Shown here piece by piece: positions 59,670-64,000 of a stretch of 64,000 nt of DNA (its first letter is position 1; each line of letters opens with the position of its first letter). Under the pieces are notes generated by a model that worked only from the letters and a program-made list of their open reading frames with translations, made no database searches and was not told the DNA's origin. Made by a program: the position numbers and the translations under genes. Source of the DNA: Rhizobium sophorae (GTDB lineage: Bacteria > Pseudomonadota > Alphaproteobacteria > Rhizobiales > Rhizobiaceae); NCBI RefSeq assembly GCF_013087515.1, contig NZ_JABFCN010000045.1:62001-126000 (forward strand), given 5' to 3'.

Positions 59670-60566
59670 TCAATGCGAGCGGCTTGGCAGCGTGGCCCAA
59701 CCGTAAGATTTGACCGCGCTGACGAAAGTCGAGACGGCGGGGGAGAAGCGGCGGCCAGTTACGGTGACAAGGCAGACTTCGCGGGTCACCTCCGGTTCGG
59801 CGACGGGCCGGACTTGCAGGCCAGGCACGACCGCGCTGTATTCCGGAATGAAACAGATACCGAGCCCTCCGGCGACAAGATTCTGAATCCAATCCTCCCG
59901 TTCGCTCGAATAGGAGACGATAGTGCTCACGCCTTGGGCGTCGCAGAGATCTGTCAGGTAGTCCCAGTACTCGCAATTGACACGGCGAAGATAGATCTCG
60001 CCATCAATCGCGGCGATCGGAATGGCATCGTATTGACTGAGCCGGTGCCCCGACGGAAAGGCCAGCATGAACCGTTCCCGAAACAGCGGCGTCACATCGA
60101 AGCGTTCCGGAAAATTGTCGGCGCTCGACATGATCGCGATATCGAGATCGCCCTGTTCCAGCAAGCCCGACAACTTGGCCGGAATGCCCTCGACGAGTTG
60201 GAGCTGGATGCCCTTGTGGCGCATGTTGAAGTCGGTGAGCAGGCCAGTAAAGCGCCGCGGTCCGATCGTGCACATGATGCCGACCTTGAGGTGCGCATCG
60301 TTGAGGCAGAGAAATTTCGACGCCTCGGTTTTGACGCCTAAAAGCTCGTCCTGCACTTGCTGGAAACGCGGACGCAATAGGTTGCCGAGATCGGTGATGT
60401 GGGTGAGGTTCCGTTCGCGACGGAAAAGCAGCCCGCCCACCTCGTCCTCGAGCTGCTGAATGGCGCGGCTCAGCGCGGGCTGGGTGACATTGCAGTTCTG
60501 CGCCGCGCGCGTGAAGTTGCGTGTTTCGCAAACGGCCAGAAAATACCGGATGTGATGAATATCCAT
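59670..60566 (-). CDS. LysR-family transcriptional regulator
   Basis: 298 residues. The N-terminal winged HTH is MDIHHIRYFLAVCETRNFTRAAQNC followed by VTQPALSRAIQQLEDEVGG and LLFRRERNLTHIT. A periplasmic-binding-like effector domain follows (about 90-298). GGGGAGCGGAT precedes the ATG at 60566; the longer frame to 60671 is not supported. It is divergent from bdhA across a 177-bp spacer, the classical position for controlling that gene and its own promoter. Confidence 0.92.
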   Translation of the reverse strand: MDIHHIRYFLAVCETRNFTRAAQNCNVTQPALSRAIQQLEDEVGGLLFRRERNLTHITDLGNLLRPRFQQVQDELLGVKTEASKFLCLNDAHLKVGIMCTIGPRRFTGLLTDFNMRHKGIQLQLVEGIPAKLSGLLEQGDLDIAIMSSADNFPERFDVTPLFRERFMLAFPSGHRLSQYDAIPIAAIDGEIYLRRVNCEYWDYLTDLCDAQGVSTIVSYSSEREDWIQNLVAGGLGICFIPEYSAVVPGLQVRPVAEPEVTREVCLVTVTGRRFSPAVSTFVSAVKSYGWATLPSRSH

Positions 60567-60642
60567 ATCCGCTCCCCAATAACCAAAATGTATGCCAGTG
60601 CATCTATTCTGGTCCCGAGCGCTATCTTCCGCCAATGCCACT

Positions 60643-60655
60643 GAATTATCAATTC
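60643..60655. promoter_or_regulatory. Inverted repeat in the LysR-bdhA spacer
   Basis: GAATT-ATC-AATTC, perfect 5-bp arms, about 90 bp from the bdhA start. It partly overlaps TCAATTCCAT, which also occurs upstream of the cupin gene. Binding by the divergent LysR protein is inferred only. Confidence 0.35.
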
Positions 60656-60743
60656 CATTAGCGAGCGGCATTTCTCTTATGACTGCAGCCGCGCCATTTT
60701 GAACGGGAAGCTACACGTCGTGGCGCCTAAAATGGAGAATGCG

Positions 60744-61574
60744 ATGCTCAATCTGCTTGCTACAGAAACCGAATCCCTGGCTGGCCGGAAGATGCTCGAG
60801 GGTCGTACGGCGATCGTGACGGGCTCGACCAGCGGCATCGGCCTTGGCATTGCCCATGCGCTGGCAAGGTCGGGCGCCTCGATCATGCTCAATGGTTTCG
60901 GCGATCCGGCCGAGATAGAAACGTTGCGAGCCGAGATGGCCGAAGGCAACGATGTCGATGTCGCCTATGACAGCGCCGATATGTCGAAGCGCGACGCTAT
61001 CCTGATGATGGTGGAGCGCGCACAGGCCCGGTTCGGCCAGGTCGATATCATCGTCAACAATGCCGGCATCCAGCATGTCTCTCCCATAGGCGAATTTCCA
61101 CCCGAGAAGTGGGATGCGATTATGGCGATCAACTTGTCGGCCGCCTTTCATCTTGTCCAGGCCACTTTCGACGGCATGTGCGAGCGCGGTTATGGCCGCA
61201 TCATCAATGTCGCCTCAGCTCACGGCCTTGTCGCCTCGCCCTTCAAGTCGGCTTATGTCGCAGCAAAGCACGGCATGGTGGGGTTCACCAAGTCGATTGC
61301 ACTTGAGGGTGCCGAGTTCGGCGTGACGTCGAATGCAATCTGCCCGGGCTATGTCTGGACACCGCTTGTCGAGCAGCAGATCGACGCGCAGGCGAAGTCG
61401 CATAACATCGCACGCGACGCAGTGATCCGCGACGTTTTTCTCAAGAACCAGCCGACCAAGCGTTTCGCAACCGTCGAGGAAATGGGCGCGCTCAGCGTCT
61501 TTCTCTGCTGCGACCTGGCAAGTTCCATCACCGGCACGGCCATTCCGGTCGATGGCGGGTGGACGGCGCATTGA
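60744..61574 (+). CDS. bdhA: 3-hydroxybutyrate dehydrogenase (SDR family)
   Basis: 276 residues. The Rossmann motif is VTGSTSGIGLGIA, with NNAGIQHVSPI, catalytic Ser in INVASAHG and the Y-x3-K pair SAYVAAKHG. The segment VTSNAICPGYVWTPLVEQQI with a following Gln is typical of 3-hydroxybutyrate dehydrogenase, which converts 3-hydroxybutyrate to acetoacetate during PHB use. GGAG lies before the ATG at 60744; upstream ATGs at 60699 and 60732 are less likely. It is followed at 35 bp by a patatin-like gene. Confidence 0.9.
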   Translation: MLNLLATETESLAGRKMLEGRTAIVTGSTSGIGLGIAHALARSGASIMLNGFGDPAEIETLRAEMAEGNDVDVAYDSADMSKRDAILMMVERAQARFGQVDIIVNNAGIQHVSPIGEFPPEKWDAIMAINLSAAFHLVQATFDGMCERGYGRIINVASAHGLVASPFKSAYVAAKHGMVGFTKSIALEGAEFGVTSNAICPGYVWTPLVEQQIDAQAKSHNIARDAVIRDVFLKNQPTKRFATVEEMGALSVFLCCDLASSITGTAIPVDGGWTAH

Positions 61575-61609
61575 ACATGTCAACCAGTGCAAATCAGGGA
61601 GTGACGAGC

Positions 61610-62689
61610 ATGAACAAGCACGCAGACGTGAAGAAAATGAGCGCCGACGGTGCAGGTGTCGCCTCCCCTAAGCGAGGGCCGCGGACGCTCAATCTGGCGC
61701 TCCAGGGCGGAGGCGCGCATGGCGCCTTCACCTGGGGTGTGCTCGACCGGCTGCTCGACGAGCCGAACCTGTCCTTCGAAGGCATTGTCGCAACCAGCGC
61801 CGGCGCGATGAATGCCGCGGTGCTGGCCTATGGCCTGGCCGAAGGCGGGCGGAGTGGGGCGCAGACCGCACTCGCCAATTTCTGGCGGCGCGTCAGCCAT
61901 GCATCGGCATCCGGGCCTCTGCAGCCGACGATCTTCGACAGGGTGACCGGATCTCGGGCGCTGGAATTCTCGCCGGCCTTCATGATCTTCGACATGGTGA
62001 CGCGGCTGATGTCGCCCTACCAATTCAACCCATTCAATTTCAATCCGCTCCGGCAGATCTTGGAGCAATCGGTCGACATGGATGCTATCCGGATGGCGCG
62101 CTGCCCGGTGAAGCTCAGCATCTGCGCCACCAATGTCCGGACCGGCAAGGTCAAGGTGTTCGGCAATGACGAGCTCTCGATCGATGCCATCATGGCTTCG
62201 GCCTGTCTGCCTTTCCTGTTTCAGGCTGTCGAAATCGACGGCGAGTCCTACTGGGATGGCGGCTATATGGGCAATCCGGCGATCTTTCCGCTGATCTATG
62301 GCTGCGACACGCCGGATGTGCTGGTCGTCCATATCAATCCGATCGAGCGTGCCGAGGTGCCACACACCGCCTCCGAGATACTCAATCGCATCAACGAGAT
62401 CAGTTTCAATTCGTCGCTGCTGCGGGAAATGCGGGCGGTGGCTTTCGTCACCGATTTGATTGATGCATCCCCGGAAAGTACCGGCAATCTCAAGCGCATC
62501 TTCGTGCACGGCATCTCCGATGACGAGACGATGAAGAGCCTTTCCGTGTCGAGCAAGCTCAATGCCGATTGGGGGGCGTTGGTCGATCTGCGCGACCGCG
62601 GCCGGGAATGCGCCGACATGTGGCTGCTGGCCAACTACCAGGACATCGGCAGGCGCTCGACAGTCGACATTCGCGAACGATATCTCTGA
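61610..62689 (+). CDS. Patatin-like phospholipase, possibly a PHB depolymerase
   Basis: 359 residues. The catalytic dyad of the patatin fold is present: oxyanion loop GGGAHG (33-38), nucleophile Ser63 in ATSAG (more often GTSAG), and Asp216 in YWDGGYMGNP. No signal peptide. Coupling with bdhA suggests release of 3-hydroxybutyrate from PHB granules or a lipid role in the same pathway, by analogy with rhizobial bdhA neighbours. GGGAG precedes the ATG at 61610; 61577 lacks a site. A strong terminator follows. Confidence 0.85.
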   Translation: MNKHADVKKMSADGAGVASPKRGPRTLNLALQGGGAHGAFTWGVLDRLLDEPNLSFEGIVATSAGAMNAAVLAYGLAEGGRSGAQTALANFWRRVSHASASGPLQPTIFDRVTGSRALEFSPAFMIFDMVTRLMSPYQFNPFNFNPLRQILEQSVDMDAIRMARCPVKLSICATNVRTGKVKVFGNDELSIDAIMASACLPFLFQAVEIDGESYWDGGYMGNPAIFPLIYGCDTPDVLVVHINPIERAEVPHTASEILNRINEISFNSSLLREMRAVAFVTDLIDASPESTGNLKRIFVHGISDDETMKSLSVSSKLNADWGALVDLRDRGRECADMWLLANYQDIGRRSTVDIRERYL

Positions 62690-62759
62690 TTTTCCAAGGA
62701 GTTCCTTCCGCGTCGCCGGTTCGGTCCGCTCGGTCCCTCGCTGCATGCCACTTCCTCCC

Positions 62760-62786
62760 CCCCCGGTCGCCCCGGGGGTATTTTTT
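62760..62786 (+). terminator. Terminator after the patatin-like gene
   Basis: Stem CCCCCGG / CCGGGGG with loop TCGCC, then TATTTTTT. It lies about 70 bp past the stop and separates the bdhA unit from the bufferin-type genes. Confidence 0.85.
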
Positions 62787-62931
62787 GGCTTCTCGGCAGC
62801 CGCCGCCGCGCATAGCGCCAGTCTATGAAAACCATGCCGCAACAGCATTTCAAACATCACCGGCAATGCGGGAAAGTAATTCAGTCAAGCCGGAAACCGG
62901 TTTGATCCAAACTCAACCAGGAGACATTTCC

Positions 62932-63201
62932 ATGAACTCGACCCGCATCCTCATCGGCTCCGCTCTTGCGGCCATCACCTCCATGGCTGCCTCCAGCGCC
63001 TTTGCCGGCCCTGCTGCACAGCCTGAATTCTCGTTCGAGAAATGCTACGGCGTCGTCAAGGCCGGCCTTAACGATTGCCAGACGGCCACCCACTCCTGCG
63101 CCGGCACCTCGACGGCCGACAACCAGGGTGATGCCTGGGTCTATGTGCCGGCCGGCACCTGCGCCAAGATTTCCGGCGGCGCGATCGAACCAAAGGCCTG
63201 A
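62932..63201 (+). CDS. bufA1: DUF2282 bufferin-type metallophore precursor
   Basis: 89 residues. A Sec signal peptide (ILIGSALAAITSMAASSAFA) is cleaved near residue 25, leaving a small mature part with four cysteines at 38, 49, 56 and 77: FEKCYGVVKAGLNDC, ATHSCAGTS, VPAGTCAKISGG. This is the BufA1 pattern. In described bufferins, a DUF692 enzyme converts cysteines to thiooxazoles that bind copper in the periplasm. AGGAG precedes the ATG. The maturase gene begins 41 bp downstream. The metal for this member is not known. Confidence 0.85.
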   Translation: MNSTRILIGSALAAITSMAASSAFAGPAAQPEFSFEKCYGVVKAGLNDCQTATHSCAGTSTADNQGDAWVYVPAGTCAKISGGAIEPKA

Positions 63202-63242
63202 GGCCTCCCGAGCTTCATTCAACCCATATGAAGGAGTGACCA

Positions 63243-64000
63243 ATGTCCAAGATATTTCCCAATCTTCCAGTGCCGGATGCCGCGGGCATTGGTCTGCGCT
63301 CCCCGCATATTTCCGATATGATCTCCCGCCGGCCTTCGGCGGGATGGCTGGAGGTCCATGCTGAAAACTACATGGGCGATTCCGCCGCTGTCGATGCTTT
63401 GGAAAATTTGCGCGAGACCTATCCGCTGTCGGTGCATGGCGTCGGTCTCTCGCTGGGCAGCGCTTCGGGCCTTGATCGGGACCATCTGGAACGGTTGCGG
63501 AGCGTGTGCATCCGGTTTCAGCCAGCATTGGTCTCGGAACATCTGGCCTGGAGCGTTGCCGACGGCGCCTATCTCAACGATCTCCTGCCGCTCCGCTACG
63601 ACGAAGATGCGCTCGATATCGTTGCGGCCAATGTCGACCAGTTGCAGGACAGGCTGCAGCGCCGCGTCTTCATCGAGAACCTGTCGGCCTATATCGCGTT
63701 TGCTAACTCCACCATGACCGAGGCGCAATTCCTCGCCGAGCTCGTCAAGCGTACCGGTTGCGGCCTCCTGCTCGACGTCAACAATGTCTATGTCTCGGCC
63801 TGCAATCTCGATTTCGACGCCAGGGCCTTCATCGACGACCTGCCCGCCGATGCCATCGGCGAAATCCATCTCGCCGGCCATGCAGTCAACGAGGTCGAGG
63901 GCGACATCGTGCTGATCGACGATCACGGCTCCCGCGTGCCGCCGGCCGTCTGGTCGCTCTATGCGCATGTGCTGCGCAAGATCGGCCCACGCCCGACGCT
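63243..64000 (+). CDS. bufB: DUF692/MNIO-family maturase, truncated by the window edge
   Basis: The frame runs to the window end (252 codons, no stop). MNIO features: AGIGLRSPHISDMI at the start, WLEVHAENYMGD, LVSEHLAWS, VFIENLSAYIAF, LLLDVNNVYVSA and IGEIHLAGHAV, which carry the His/Glu/Asp/Asn iron ligands. These enzymes oxidise cysteines in peptide precursors (MbnB for methanobactin, BufB for bufferins). AAGGAG precedes the ATG. A BufC (DUF2063) partner is expected just beyond the window. Confidence 0.92.
   Translation, partial: MSKIFPNLPVPDAAGIGLRSPHISDMISRRPSAGWLEVHAENYMGDSAAVDALENLRETYPLSVHGVGLSLGSASGLDRDHLERLRSVCIRFQPALVSEHLAWSVADGAYLNDLLPLRYDEDALDIVAANVDQLQDRLQRRVFIENLSAYIAFANSTMTEAQFLAELVKRTGCGLLLDVNNVYVSACNLDFDARAFIDDLPADAIGEIHLAGHAVNEVEGDIVLIDDHGSRVPPAVWSLYAHVLRKIGPRPT

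Noticed and set aside
1..64000. tRNA or rRNA genes
   Set aside because: No cloverleaf with a conserved T-loop or rRNA signature sequence was recognised on either strand; a covariance-model scan would be needed to exclude them fully.

Overview
The window reads as a chromosomal segment of an alphaproteobacterium of the Rhizobiaceae, most likely the Rhizobium leguminosarum/etli group. The basis is high-GC coding DNA, the complete aa3 cytochrome oxidase block (ctaCDB, a small membrane gene, ctaG, ctaE) followed by DUF983, SURF1, ispH, thrB and rnhA, the biotin transporter set bioMNY, an IalB-family protein, and dispersed palindromic intergenic elements of the kind known from rhizobia. No species call is possible from sequence reading alone. 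I recognised no rRNA, tRNA, CRISPR array, prophage or intact insertion sequence.

Layout. 1-4.5 kb: the 3' end of a chemotaxis receptor, a HAD phosphatase, a hipBA toxin-antitoxin pair with a clear palindromic operator, and a lipoprotein. 4.8-11.1 kb: threonine synthase, an M16 peptidase, a GNAT acetyltransferase and a large membrane GGDEF/EAL protein whose GGDEF signature is degenerate. 11.2-17 kb: a methyltransferase, then an accessory-looking TRAP transporter operon (dctPQM) with a small membrane protein and the 3' remnant of a RidA-family gene, then two small genes. 17-20.4 kb: a zinc ABC transporter (aztABC) preceded by an unlisted 42-residue membrane ORF and two tandem Zur-like palindromes, then a peroxiredoxin. 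20.5-27.3 kb: mostly housekeeping genes (YqgE, CsbD, a zinc metallopeptidase, rnhA, thrB, ispH, SURF1, DUF983). 27.4-33.6 kb: a phosphotransferase-like gene bracketed by repeats, then the cox operon on the minus strand. 34-45 kb: IalB, TldD, a GST, a MazG-like protein, a SPOR-domain D-Ala-D-Ala carboxypeptidase, a polysaccharide deacetylase, pdxH, a DnaJ-like protein and fabI. 45-54.4 kb: a second PAS-GGDEF-EAL protein, aroC, a RibB with a degenerate second domain, a DNA glycosylase-like protein and bioMNY.

54.5-64 kb has a more accessory character. It holds an RsbQ-like alpha/beta hydrolase overlapping a PAS histidine kinase, an MFS carrier, a secreted cupin, a LysR regulator divergent from 3-hydroxybutyrate dehydrogenase and a patatin-like lipase, and at the right edge the start of a bufferin-type locus: a secreted four-cysteine DUF2282 precursor followed by a DUF692 (MNIO) maturase that runs off the window.

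The items most worth following up are the RsbQ/PAS-kinase pair, the bufferin locus at the edge, the small ORF and double palindrome in front of aztA, the two dispersed repeat families, and the several eroded or domain-degenerate proteins (RidA fragment, AGDQF domain, RibB second domain).
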